Of a stretch of 15,722 bases of DNA, positions 1 through 7,397 are shown piece after piece; the first letter of the stretch is position 1, and each line of letters opens with the position of its first letter. The notes under the pieces were generated by a model. It was not told where the DNA came from, searched no databases, and saw nothing but the letters and a program-made list of their open reading frames with translations. Origin of the DNA: Candidatus Bathyarchaeota archaeon (GTDB lineage Archaea; Thermoproteota; Bathyarchaeia; RBG-16-48-13; GCA-020355125); NCBI GenBank assembly GCA_026014905.1, contig JAOZHK010000176.1, positions 1 to 15,722 of the forward strand, written 5' to 3'. The position numbers and the translations under genes were made by a program.

Positions 1-781
1 TATAGACTTCTTCGCCTCCTGCAAGAGCTTGACCTAAAATTTCGATGATAAGGCAAAGGGCTGAACCTTTATATCCTCCAAATGGAAGGAATGCCCCTCT
101 GGGCTTTGTTGCTTCTTGTCCGTAGAATGGGCGAAGGTCTGTGGGATCCGTACTCGGGTATCCTTGATAGTCGATCACTCCGTACTTCAATGGGATTTGT
201 GTTTTGTTGAGTATGGCTAGTGAAACTTTTCCTCCTGCAACAGTGCTTGTTGCCATATCAAGTAGGATGGGCTTCTCATTAGCGGCAGGTATAGCTATAG
301 ATATTGGATTCGTTCCAAATACAGGATCGATTCCCCCATATGGTGCAGTGTTAGCGCCTCCTCCAACAAGGGTTATTCCGATCATGTTATGTTGTAAAGC
401 GATCTCGGGATACGCGCCGACTCTACCAATATGGTTGCAATTAAACACAGCGACGATGCCGATGCCACTTGTTTTCGCTTTGGCTATCGCTAGCTCCATA
501 GCTTTTCGAGCTGAAACTTGTCCTATACTTTGATTTCCATTTATAAGAGCGGTTGAAACGGTTTCCCGAACAACGGTGAACGCATTTCCTGGTTTGATGA
601 TTCCTTTTCGAATTCGCTCGACATATGGTCGTATACGCATTACTCCGTGAGAGTCATGACCATAAAGGTTTGCGGTGACAACGTGATCAGCTAGATATTT
701 AGCATCGTCTCGTGAGCACCCAGCGGCTGTGAAAATTTCTTCAGCAATCTTGCTTAGCTGCTGAGCGTTTATTATAATCAA
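1..781 (-). CDS. Ldh2/malate dehydrogenase family oxidoreductase, C-terminus off the left edge
   Basis: The first 260 residues of an NAD(P)-dependent Ldh2-family 2-hydroxyacid/2-ketoacid oxidoreductase; members typically have about 340-355 residues, so roughly a quarter lies outside the window. Visible family signatures are HDSHGVMR at residues 42-49 (H45 and R49 conserved in the family), FNCNHIGR at 113-120 with the likely catalytic H117, FGTNPISIAIP at 155-165, LLDMATS at 173-179 and FGGYKG at 234-239. The start is TTG at 781: an in-frame TAA lies only five codons upstream (794-796) and no ATG or GTG falls between; a GGGG stretch at 788-791 can serve as ribosome binding site. The family includes malate, sulfolactate, ureidoglycolate and diketogulonate enzymes, so the substrate cannot be named. 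It differs more from the other two Ldh2 genes here than they do from each other. It diverges from the MFS transporter. Confidence 0.9.
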   Translation of the reverse strand, partial: MIIINAQQLSKIAEEIFTAAGCSRDDAKYLADHVVTANLYGHDSHGVMRIRPYVERIRKGIIKPGNAFTVVRETVSTALINGNQSIGQVSARKAMELAIAKAKTSGIGIVAVFNCNHIGRVGAYPEIALQHNMIGITLVGGGANTAPYGGIDPVFGTNPISIAIPAANEKPILLDMATSTVAGGKVSLAILNKTQIPLKYGVIDYQGYPSTDPTDLRPFYGQEATKPRGAFLPFGGYKGSALCLIIEILGQALAGGEEVY

Positions 782-883
782 ATCTAACCCCTTTTAAAAC
801 AACACTTACGCGCGCATATGTAAACAATTCTTTGCTTTTTAATAACCTAATTCCTTATATTCTTCCATAATATGTTCAAGCTG

Positions 884-900
884 ATATCTCTTTGAGATAT
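884..900. promoter_or_regulatory. Inverted repeat in the divergent Ldh2/MFS gap, candidate operator
   Basis: ATATCTC-TTT-GAGATAT is a perfect 7-base inverted repeat with a 3-base spacer. With one bulged T it extends to CTGATATCTC / GAGATATTCAG. It sits in the 216-base gap between the leftward Ldh2 gene and the rightward MFS gene, where a regulator could control both. Role is inferred from position and symmetry only. A TATA-like TTATTAAAAA stretch on the minus strand near 837-847 is the best visible promoter candidate for the Ldh2 gene; none is convincing for the transporter. Confidence 0.4.
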
Positions 901-997
901 TCAGTCAGAATAACCAGGAGATTCATTACATCGTTGATATTGAATTCTTCTACTGCTTGAAGGTTATTTGGAATGAAATCTTGATGGGGGTAATCTT

Positions 998-2176
998 GTG
1001 CGACTATCTATCCACACATCGATGCCAAAAGTGTTCTATGCTTTATGTATCGTAGATTTCTTACTTCGTTTGGAATGGGGAATCAGCACAAGCATGATGA
1101 CTCTCCATATTCATGAATTAGGTGGATCCCCTTTTGAGGTAAGTCTCGTCTTCAGCGTCTTCGCAGGAATTAGTATTCTCTGTTATTCCTTCTGGGGATC
1201 ATTCTCTGATAACATAGGGAAAAGGAAGCGGTTCATCGTTTTCGGGATGGCAGCACTACTCCCTATCTACCTTCTCATAGCGACTCAACAAAACATATTA
1301 CTACTAATTTTACTCCGAGGTAGTACAGCGATATTTAAAAGCGCCGTTGTTCCTACTCTGTTTGCCCTCGTCTCCGATATTTCACCTCCCAAACACGTCG
1401 GAACCAATATCGGTATTTTAGGATCTATAGAAATGGCTGGCTGGGCTATTGGACCTGTCATTGGAGGCATATTCGCTGACTCGTATGGATTTCCACTATT
1501 ATGGGTGTTTGTTGGCATCACGTGTTTTCTCGGAGCATTAATATTCTTAGTCGTGGCTGAGGACCCTGCTAATCTTCAGCGATCGCCTCGACGAAGTGTT
1601 TTGGGAGGATTCAGCGATAGGGCTCTACTGTCCCAGACCTCGGTACTACTTGTTACTTTCGGCATTTTCCTTTTCGGATTTTCTTTACTGGGCCCCAATA
1701 TGAATGTATATCTTTATGAGGAGCTTCAACTGAGCCGCACACTTGTCGGTGTCTTAACGTTTCTTGGAGGAGGCGTGACGATGGTACTTCAACCCTTCAT
1801 CGGCTCGGGGTCTGATAATATTGGGCGAAAGCCCTTCCTCATTCTTTCAGCATCAACTTTGGCACTGGGAAATTTCACTCTTTACTTAGCGACAGATTTT
1901 CCGCTTGCGCTACTTTCACAAATTCTTATTCGTAACTATAGTGCATTTTTAGTTATTGCTTCAGCGTATATCACAGATGTAGTTCCAGCTGAAAAAAAGA
2001 GTACAGCTCTTGGACTTCAAAATTCTATTGGAGGCTTATCTCGATCTATCGGTGCTATTGTTGGGGGTCTGATAATTACTTTTGTCGATATTCAGACCTT
2101 AATTCTGGTAAGTATTGTTTTTCCTGTTGCAGGTATCTTTGGAATTCTTTTCTTTCTTGACGAATCACGGAAGTAA
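998..2176 (+). CDS. MFS transporter, 12 membrane segments
   Basis: A 392-residue major facilitator superfamily secondary transporter for the cytoplasmic membrane. Both halves carry the loop 2-3 signature: GSFSDNIGKRKR near residues 67-78 and GSGSDNIGRKPF near 269-280, as expected from the internal duplication. A motif C-like GWAIGPVIGG (148-157) lies in segment 5 of the first half; this motif is typical of antiporters and drug-efflux members but also occurs in other MFS groups. Hydrophobic stretches are regularly spaced through the chain, and length is normal. The start is GTG, with a GATGGGGG stretch at 983-990 seven bases upstream; an ATG at 1022 is the alternative. It diverges from an Ldh2 gene and ends 28 bases before the convergent enolase-superfamily gene. 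The context suggests movement of an organic acid or sugar acid, but the sequence does not reveal the substrate or direction. Confidence 0.93.
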   Translation: MRLSIHTSMPKVFYALCIVDFLLRLEWGISTSMMTLHIHELGGSPFEVSLVFSVFAGISILCYSFWGSFSDNIGKRKRFIVFGMAALLPIYLLIATQQNILLLILLRGSTAIFKSAVVPTLFALVSDISPPKHVGTNIGILGSIEMAGWAIGPVIGGIFADSYGFPLLWVFVGITCFLGALIFLVVAEDPANLQRSPRRSVLGGFSDRALLSQTSVLLVTFGIFLFGFSLLGPNMNVYLYEELQLSRTLVGVLTFLGGGVTMVLQPFIGSGSDNIGRKPFLILSASTLALGNFTLYLATDFPLALLSQILIRNYSAFLVIASAYITDVVPAEKKSTALGLQNSIGGLSRSIGAIVGGLIITFVDIQTLILVSIVFPVAGIFGILFFLDESRK

Positions 2177-2204
2177 TCTAGTACATTCGACGATTTCTGG
2201 AGTC

Positions 2205-3344
2205 TTATTTGATACGATTGTTTTCAATATATTTCCAGTTGATTTCCATACCGAGGCCAGGTCGTTGAGGAATTGTTATATTGCCTTGCTGATCCATTGG
2301 ATCGATCACTTGGTTCAACCATGGAGTTGCGCTCTCATAATCAAAATGTGGATGTAAAAGTCCGCGTTCATAATATTCGCCTGGGATGCCCATAGCTCCC
2401 AAAACTTGCAGGTTGCCGGGTCCTCCACCATGAATTTCTAATCTTAGTCCAAAGGCTTCACATAAATGAACGATTTTCATTAGCGGAGTAATTCCTCCAA
2501 CATCTTGAACGCCACCGCGTAAAATATCCGCTGCGCCTCGAAGAATCCACTCTGCACGAGTCCAAAGTTTTCCTTCAGCCGTCTCAGGACCAACGATTGG
2601 AATCTCTAATTGATCTGCGAGCCATACATATGACGCGATATTATGTTCATCCATAGGTTCTTCAAACCAGGAAAAATCCAGTTTCTGAAGTTCTTTTCCA
2701 ATGAAGAGGGCTTCTTCTCGGGTGTAACAATGATAACAATCCAGCATGAGAGGTATATCGTCACCTACTGCTTCACGCACAGCTTGACAGGCTTCGATAT
2801 CTTGTTGCAGATCAGGTGCCCAAGGAATAGGAGGCATCCAGGTATGTAACTTGATAGCGGGATAGCCTTGTTTCACTAATGCTGCTGCGAAGTTACCGTA
2901 GGCTTCTGATGAATTTAATCCGCCCGTGATCTCATCACCACACATCGTGCTCCCGTATGCAGGGACGGTTTCACGGAATCCTCCCAACAATTTACTGATG
3001 GGTTGATTCAAGTAGCGTCCGGCAAAGTCCCAGAGTGCCATATCGATCACGGCTAATTGACGATCCGTTAATCCGCCCCTTGAGGCTTGAAGTTGGCGAT
3101 AAAAGAATTGCCAGATCTGTTCTCGGTCAAGTGGATTTTTACCGACTAACGTTGGTTTAATCATCCGCTCATTTATTTCTGGGACACCGCCAAAGCAATA
3201 TCCGTCAACTCCTTCATCAGTCATGATTTGAGTTAGACTTTGGGTGACATGGGAGGGTGTCGTAGGATGTGAGTGTCCTGCTAGATCGACTTCTCGTTGA
3301 CTCATATATTGAAATGTAATCGTTTCCACATTCGTGATTTTCAA
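2205..3344 (-). CDS. Enolase superfamily (mandelate racemase/muconate lactonizing type) protein, likely acid-sugar dehydratase or epimerase
   Basis: A 379-residue enzyme expected to abstract the alpha proton of a carboxylic acid using Mg2+ in a TIM-barrel site. The capping domain covers about residues 1-125. Candidate metal ligands are D202 (LMLDCYH), E228 (WFEEP) and E254 (GPETAEG); D281 (GVQDVGG) and H305 (RLEIHGGG) form the mandelate-racemase-type His-Asp dyad. K165-L-H167 stands where many relatives have KxK. The start is TTG at 3344, nine bases after GGAGG (3354-3358), giving the family-typical MKITNVE beginning; the frame remains open to 3398, but that would overlap the upstream gene. 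It lies 22 bases downstream of an Ldh2 gene on the same strand, almost certainly one operon, so dehydratase and 2-hydroxyacid oxidoreductase probably act on the same compound series. The exact substrate is unknown. Confidence 0.9.
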   Translation of the reverse strand: MKITNVETITFQYMSQREVDLAGHSHPTTPSHVTQSLTQIMTDEGVDGYCFGGVPEINERMIKPTLVGKNPLDREQIWQFFYRQLQASRGGLTDRQLAVIDMALWDFAGRYLNQPISKLLGGFRETVPAYGSTMCGDEITGGLNSSEAYGNFAAALVKQGYPAIKLHTWMPPIPWAPDLQQDIEACQAVREAVGDDIPLMLDCYHCYTREEALFIGKELQKLDFSWFEEPMDEHNIASYVWLADQLEIPIVGPETAEGKLWTRAEWILRGAADILRGGVQDVGGITPLMKIVHLCEAFGLRLEIHGGGPGNLQVLGAMGIPGEYYERGLLHPHFDYESATPWLNQVIDPMDQQGNITIPQRPGLGMEINWKYIENNRIK

Positions 3345-3366
3345 CTTACTATGCCTCCGAAAAAGG

Positions 3367-4422
3367 CTAATCCATAATTTCGCTGATATACTCTTCAATA
3401 TTTACTTGGAGTTGTTGAGCTGTGGATGTGATGTCATCCCAGAACACGTTATCTAGGTAAATGCCATGCTGAAGCCTTTTCTCCCGCTCTCGGAGCTCTA
3501 TTTCGCCGGGAAGGAAGATTTCTTGAACGCCTGGTCGTTTTCGTGACGATTTTACATGACGAATCATCGCGTCAACACGGGATTCAAAATCTTGCCGATC
3601 ACAGTATGCCTCGGGATCAAGGGCGAGGAATAGACAACCGAAGCCTTTTTCGTCCAAACTACAACCTACACCAATTGCACCCGCTAATGCTTCAAGGATT
3701 GCTTTGATGCCATAGCCTTTGTATTCATTGGTGACTCCACCAAATGAGACAGGTGCAATACGGCCTTCAACTGCAGCTTGATCATTGTATTCATTAACCC
3801 ATTCTCCTTCTTGGTTTATAATCCATCCATCAGGTACAGATTGTCCACGAAGTCGCATCGTGAGAAAGTGCCCCGTTGCCACTGCATTGGTTGCCATATC
3901 AAGTAAGAGCGGATATTCCTGTCCTGCGGGAATGCCAACGGCAAAAGGATTGGTTCCCAATCGGCCTTCCACACCTCCATAGGGAGGAACAAGGTGACGC
4001 GCGCCTCGTTGCAGTACCGCTCCAACAACACCAGCATCGACCGCTTGTTGAGTGTAGTAATATAAAGCTCCTAGATGCCCGGTTCCCATATATCCTACTG
4101 AGCCAATTTGATATTGTTTCGCTTTCGCTATTGCTGCATCCATTGCTCGTTTAGCTGCGACAAATCCGATTGCAGCCCCTGCATCCCACATCGCTGTAGT
4201 CGGACCATCTCGTAGCACCTTAATAGGTGCATCCGATTGCAGCTTCCCAGATTGGAGTTCACGAATATAACGAGGCATTGCACGGATACCATGGGAATCA
4301 ATTCCTCGAAGACTAGTATCAATGAGGACATCAGTTATGATCTCAGCTTCTTCCTCTGTTGCACCCGCAAGACTGAGCATCTTCTGACTCAATTTCGTCA
4401 TTTCATCCGCTTTCACTCTCAT
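3367..4422 (-). CDS. Ldh2/malate dehydrogenase family oxidoreductase
   Basis: A full-length 351-residue Ldh2-family NAD(P)-dependent oxidoreductase, of a fold unrelated to the classical lactate/malate dehydrogenases. Signatures: GIDSHGIRAMPRY at 40-52 (H44, R47), GTGHLGALYYYT at 113-124 with the probable catalytic H116, LGTNPFAVGIPAG at 155-167, LLLDMATNA at 172-180, and EYKGYG near residue 230. It is clearly a close paralogue of the gene at 8515-9552, sharing the DTSL.GIDSHGIRA and HxGALYYY blocks and a charged C-terminal extension. The ATG at 4422 has a GTGAT stretch five bases upstream; an in-frame ATG seven codons later is the alternative. A TATA-like box at 4441-4450 is close enough for a very short or absent leader. 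First gene of an operon with the enolase-superfamily gene. Confidence 0.93.
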   Translation of the reverse strand: MRVKADEMTKLSQKMLSLAGATEEEAEIITDVLIDTSLRGIDSHGIRAMPRYIRELQSGKLQSDAPIKVLRDGPTTAMWDAGAAIGFVAAKRAMDAAIAKAKQYQIGSVGYMGTGHLGALYYYTQQAVDAGVVGAVLQRGARHLVPPYGGVEGRLGTNPFAVGIPAGQEYPLLLDMATNAVATGHFLTMRLRGQSVPDGWIINQEGEWVNEYNDQAAVEGRIAPVSFGGVTNEYKGYGIKAILEALAGAIGVGCSLDEKGFGCLFLALDPEAYCDRQDFESRVDAMIRHVKSSRKRPGVQEIFLPGEIELREREKRLQHGIYLDNVFWDDITSTAQQLQVNIEEYISEIMD

Positions 4423-4440
4423 TTCAAATCACTATCCACA

Positions 4441-4450
4441 ATTTTATATC
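4441..4450 (-). promoter_or_regulatory. TATA-like promoter element for the Ldh2-enolase operon
   Basis: On the minus strand this reads GATATAAAAT, centred about 23 bases before the ATG at 4422. That is the distance expected between an archaeal TATA box and the transcription start, so the message may be nearly leaderless. Inferred from sequence and spacing. Confidence 0.5.
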
Positions 4451-4490
4451 TAGCACATGCTTCACGCTAATAAAAGTATTAAACTGAAAA

Positions 4491-4498
4491 CTTATAAG
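4491..4498 (+). promoter_or_regulatory. BRE/TATA-like promoter for the DUF362 gene
   Basis: CTTATAAG preceded by purine-rich CTGAAAA, which resembles an archaeal BRE plus TATA box. A start about 26 bases downstream would leave a leader of about 20 bases containing the GAGGG ribosome binding site (4531-4535) of the gene at 4542. The 7-mer ATGTGCT follows directly. Confidence 0.5.
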
Positions 4499-4541
4499 AT
4501 GTGCTTTGGATCTGATGGACCCATTTATCCGAGGGCATTAT

Positions 4542-5375
4542 ATGAAGGAATCAACCGTAGCTCTGGTGACGGGTGAACGGGGGTTTGACCCTGTCTATCA
4601 AGCCTTAGATCTTATCAATTTTACAAACGTACTCAAGAACTGTAGTCGAGTCTTGATTAAAGTCAATTTTATCACTGATAAAACTTGGGATACTGGTGCA
4701 ACCACTGATCCCCTTGTCGTCGAAGCAATCATCCACAAATTACGTCCGTACCCTGTTGAAGTCTTGGTTGTTGAGTCTGATGCAACTATGACGAACGCCG
4801 ACAAAGCTTTTACTGTGACAGGAATGAAAGCAATGTGCGAAGCGCATAATATCGAATGGATAAATCTGAGAAAAATTCATGAACGAACTACTTTATCTAT
4901 TCCTCAAGGGGAAACACTGAAATCCATCACTGTCCCGACACTGGTTGTCGACTCGGCAATAATCAGCGCTGCAAAATTGAAAACTCATACTTCTACTGGC
5001 GTCACGCTTGGCATGAAAAATATGTTTGGCTTATTACCTGATAAATTGAAGTTCAAGTATCACGCGAAAGGTATTAGCAAAGTCATTGTTGATATCAATA
5101 CAGTTCTTAAACCCATCATGACGGTAATCGACGGGTTTATTGCAATGGAAGGAGCAGGACCTACGCGTGGTGACCCTGTGACAATGAATACAATTCTTGC
5201 AGGCACCGATCCTGTCGCGACAGACGCTACTGGATGTCGAGTTATGAATATTGATCCGCATACTATTCGTCATATTCAGCTAGCCGCTGATAAAGGTCTA
5301 GGAAATATCGATCAAGTAAACGTCGTCGGCGCGTCCCTAGACACTGTTACCCGACCATTCAAAGCGGCTCGTTAA
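4542..5375 (+). CDS. DUF362 domain protein (COG2006)
   Basis: A 277-residue protein of the DUF362 family; these proteins are often found near iron-sulfur and redox proteins but have no firmly assigned reaction. Visible conserved blocks are AAKLKTHTSTGVTLGMKN (143-160) followed by MFGLLP, VIDGFIAMEGAGPTRGDPV (195-213) and AGTDPVATDATG (220-231), with conserved acidic and lysine residues that could bind a ligand or metal. No ferredoxin domain is fused, unlike many relatives. The ATG at 4542 lies six bases after GAGGG; the frame is open upstream to a TTG at 4506, but that version lacks a ribosome binding site. It faces a second DUF362 gene across 44 bases, an arrangement suggesting two distinct rather than redundant activities. 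Function remains unknown; association with the acid-metabolism cluster is by location only. Confidence 0.9.
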   Translation: MKESTVALVTGERGFDPVYQALDLINFTNVLKNCSRVLIKVNFITDKTWDTGATTDPLVVEAIIHKLRPYPVEVLVVESDATMTNADKAFTVTGMKAMCEAHNIEWINLRKIHERTTLSIPQGETLKSITVPTLVVDSAIISAAKLKTHTSTGVTLGMKNMFGLLPDKLKFKYHAKGISKVIVDINTVLKPIMTVIDGFIAMEGAGPTRGDPVTMNTILAGTDPVATDATGCRVMNIDPHTIRHIQLAADKGLGNIDQVNVVGASLDTVTRPFKAAR

Positions 5376-5419
5376 TACGTTGTACACTATATGTACGTAA
5401 ATCGTAACTTTAGAGGACT

Positions 5420-6292
5420 TTAAGTAACGAACTTTGATGGGAGAAGGAACGGTTGGATAACATCATTCAGTTGTTCACCGTTAATTTCAATATCTTTGAG
5501 ATCAAGGGTCCCTAATCCTTGCTGCTCCGCTAGCTGAAGATGACGCACTTGATGGGGGTTCACGCCAATTAGTTTTGCGCAGACCACGTCGACCGCCACA
5601 GCATCGGCTCCAGCAATGATGAGATTCAGAGGATTTGCTCTTCCCGGTGGAAGATTTGGTCCATCGCCTTCAAGAGCCACGATGGCGTCGACAACATTAA
5701 AATGGGGTTTCACGATCGGATAAACATCAATAATTCCTTCATCAATACCTAAACGATGGATTCGTTTTTTCTCTTCACGAGTAGCGCATCCTATACTCAT
5801 ATTCTTGATACACGCAGATAATAACGTCTGAAGATGACTCTTCAACACGGGCACATTAATGACGACATCCGCATCCCGCACACATTTACCGACCCGAATC
5901 CAATCGAGAACCAAGCCATTTTCAATCGGGACATCAACACTCCGATAATCATTCAAATCAACGAGTTCAACGCCCCACTTTTTCGCGATCTTCGTTAGAC
6001 CTATCGCGTCATAGGCTGCGAAGGTGTCATAAGCTCCTGAAGGATACGCGGCACCTTCGGCTATCGCTACCTTTTTAGGTTTATATTGTAATGACAGCTC
6101 AATAAGGCGCTCGACAACCCGAATATCCGTGATAATACCATATCCTGATGGGCTTTGACTCTTGGCATTAGGTTTGATGACAACAGTATCACCAGGTTGG
6201 ATGGGAAGTCCCCCAGCTAGTTGTACGGCATGCTCAATGGAGGCTGGAATGTCCGTAGCTTTCACAATTGATACTATTGGGCGTTTTATCAT
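5420..6292 (-). CDS. DUF362 domain protein (COG2006), second paralogue
   Basis: A 290-residue DUF362 protein without a fused ferredoxin domain. Blocks corresponding to the family are VVIKPNAKS (37-45), the region VPVLKSHLQTLLSACIKNMS (147-166), VDAIVALEGDGPN (201-213) and AGADAVAVDVVCAKLIGVNP (227-246). It is clearly divergent from the neighbour at 4542-5375: the KLKTH motif is replaced by LKSHLQ and the MFGLLP block is absent. The ATG is preceded by AAGAGG with an eight-base spacer. It begins 41 bases after the OYE-type gene on the same strand, so the two are probably co-transcribed, which places this protein next to a flavin-dependent reductase. Function unknown. Confidence 0.9.
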   Translation of the reverse strand: MIKRPIVSIVKATDIPASIEHAVQLAGGLPIQPGDTVVIKPNAKSQSPSGYGIITDIRVVERLIELSLQYKPKKVAIAEGAAYPSGAYDTFAAYDAIGLTKIAKKWGVELVDLNDYRSVDVPIENGLVLDWIRVGKCVRDADVVINVPVLKSHLQTLLSACIKNMSIGCATREEKKRIHRLGIDEGIIDVYPIVKPHFNVVDAIVALEGDGPNLPPGRANPLNLIIAGADAVAVDVVCAKLIGVNPHQVRHLQLAEQQGLGTLDLKDIEINGEQLNDVIQPFLLPSKFVT

Positions 6293-6333
6293 ATTTATTC
6301 CTCTTTTCTATGATCCACTCTTTAATAGTTCAT

Positions 6334-7326
6334 TCACTGAGCCAAGGTTTTGAACGCGTCAATGGCCCATCGAGGGTTATCCCAGATCGCACGGCCAACT
6401 GCAACTAAATCGACTCGCGCTGCTTCAATCACTCGATTTGCGTATTGCGGTGTCACAATTCCACCAACACCGACTACAGGAGTCTCAACGGCGGTTCGGA
6501 TTGCTTCAGCTTGTGGGATAAAAAAACCTTCCCCTTGAACTGTTTGAGGAATCGCTCCACCCATACTACTGCTAACATCTAAAACATCAATGCCAGCCTC
6601 AACTAAATAATGTGCCATCTCGATACCTTCATTCAAGGTTAATCCTTCTGGAAGTAAATCCATTGCGCCAAATCGACAGAACAGTGGGTATCGATTTCCA
6701 ATCTTTGTTCGAATCGCATGTGCGGCTTGGACAGATAATCTGATACGATTGGCTACTGATCCTCCATATTCATCTGCACGATGGTTTGTGTGAGGTGAGC
6801 AAAACTGGCTTAAAAGAAAACCGTGAGCATTATGGAGTTCGACGCCATCAAATCCTGCCTGTTGTGCCCGAACAGCTGCCAATGAAAAGTCATCGATGAT
6901 ATCACGTATTTCATTAGTCGTCAGCGCTCGGGGAACCTCTGCTCCTGCGCGTTTCGGTTGTTTGATGGGTGATGGCGCTATTGGTTGCTGTCCGATGATT
7001 TCTTTTGTCGATACACTACCGGTGTGATTGATCTGAAGAATAATCGCTGCTCCTTTGGCATGAACCGCATCGACCAATCGAGATAATCCGGGAATAAATT
7101 TGTCATCATTGATTCCTAATTGCGGGCTCACTCGGCCATTGTCACTGATATATGCATGCTCGATAATTACAAGCCCTGGACCTTCAGCACGATCCGCATA
7201 ATGCTTGATAATATCATCTGACACATACCCATCTAAAGCAGCCTTTCGGCTTCGCATAGGTGGAAACACTAAACGATTTTTTAGTTGTAACGATCGGATG
7301 TTCAACGGTGAGGTTAAAGAAGGCAT
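6334..7326 (-). CDS. Old Yellow Enzyme-type NADH:flavin oxidoreductase
   Basis: A 330-residue FMN-dependent TIM-barrel protein of the OYE/2,4-dienoyl-CoA reductase family, without the C-terminal iron-sulfur and FAD domains of the long members. Signatures: LKNRLVFPPM (15-24), ILQINHTG (96-103), GVELHNAHGFLLSQF (161-175) with the substrate-binding pair H165/H168, DEYGGS..NR (185-194) and the phosphate-binding GVGGI. The proton-donor tyrosine of classical ene-reductases is F170 here (HGF), as in a recognised subset of the family, so the reaction may not be a standard alkene reduction. I take the ATG at 7326, preceded by GTGAT; a GTG three codons upstream (7335) is possible. Likely first gene of an operon with the DUF362 gene downstream. 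It would reduce or oxidise an unsaturated or alpha,beta-keto intermediate; the substrate is unknown. Confidence 0.92.
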   Translation of the reverse strand: MPSLTSPLNIRSLQLKNRLVFPPMRSRKAALDGYVSDDIIKHYADRAEGPGLVIIEHAYISDNGRVSPQLGINDDKFIPGLSRLVDAVHAKGAAIILQINHTGSVSTKEIIGQQPIAPSPIKQPKRAGAEVPRALTTNEIRDIIDDFSLAAVRAQQAGFDGVELHNAHGFLLSQFCSPHTNHRADEYGGSVANRIRLSVQAAHAIRTKIGNRYPLFCRFGAMDLLPEGLTLNEGIEMAHYLVEAGIDVLDVSSSMGGAIPQTVQGEGFFIPQAEAIRTAVETPVVGVGGIVTPQYANRVIEAARVDLVAVGRAIWDNPRWAIDAFKTLAQ

Positions 7327-7377
7327 TTTTATCACGAATTCTCGCTAACTGATACCGAGCTATAAGACTTTATTTGG

Positions 7378-7397
7378 TATTTAAATAGCTAGCTATT
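7378..7397 (-). promoter_or_regulatory. TATA box TATTTAAATA overlapped by a 14-base perfect palindrome
   Basis: TATTTAAATA (7378-7387) is a good archaeal TATA box for the OYE gene, leaving a leader of about 30 bases. Immediately upstream in the direction of transcription, AATAGCTAGCTATT (7384-7397) is a perfect 14-base palindrome that covers the BRE position and the last codons and stop of the SDR gene. A repressor bound there would block TBP/TFB. Role is inferred. Confidence 0.45.

Noticed and set aside
204..533. 109-residue plus-strand frame at the left edge
   Set aside because: It lies opposite the partial Ldh2 gene, whose motifs are unmistakable; the antisense frame has no recognisable domain.
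5376..5419. GTACA-CTATA-TGTAC inverted repeat between the convergent DUF362 genes, considered as a bidirectional terminator
   Set aside because: Only 5-base AT-rich arms and no T-tract on either strand; too weak to call.
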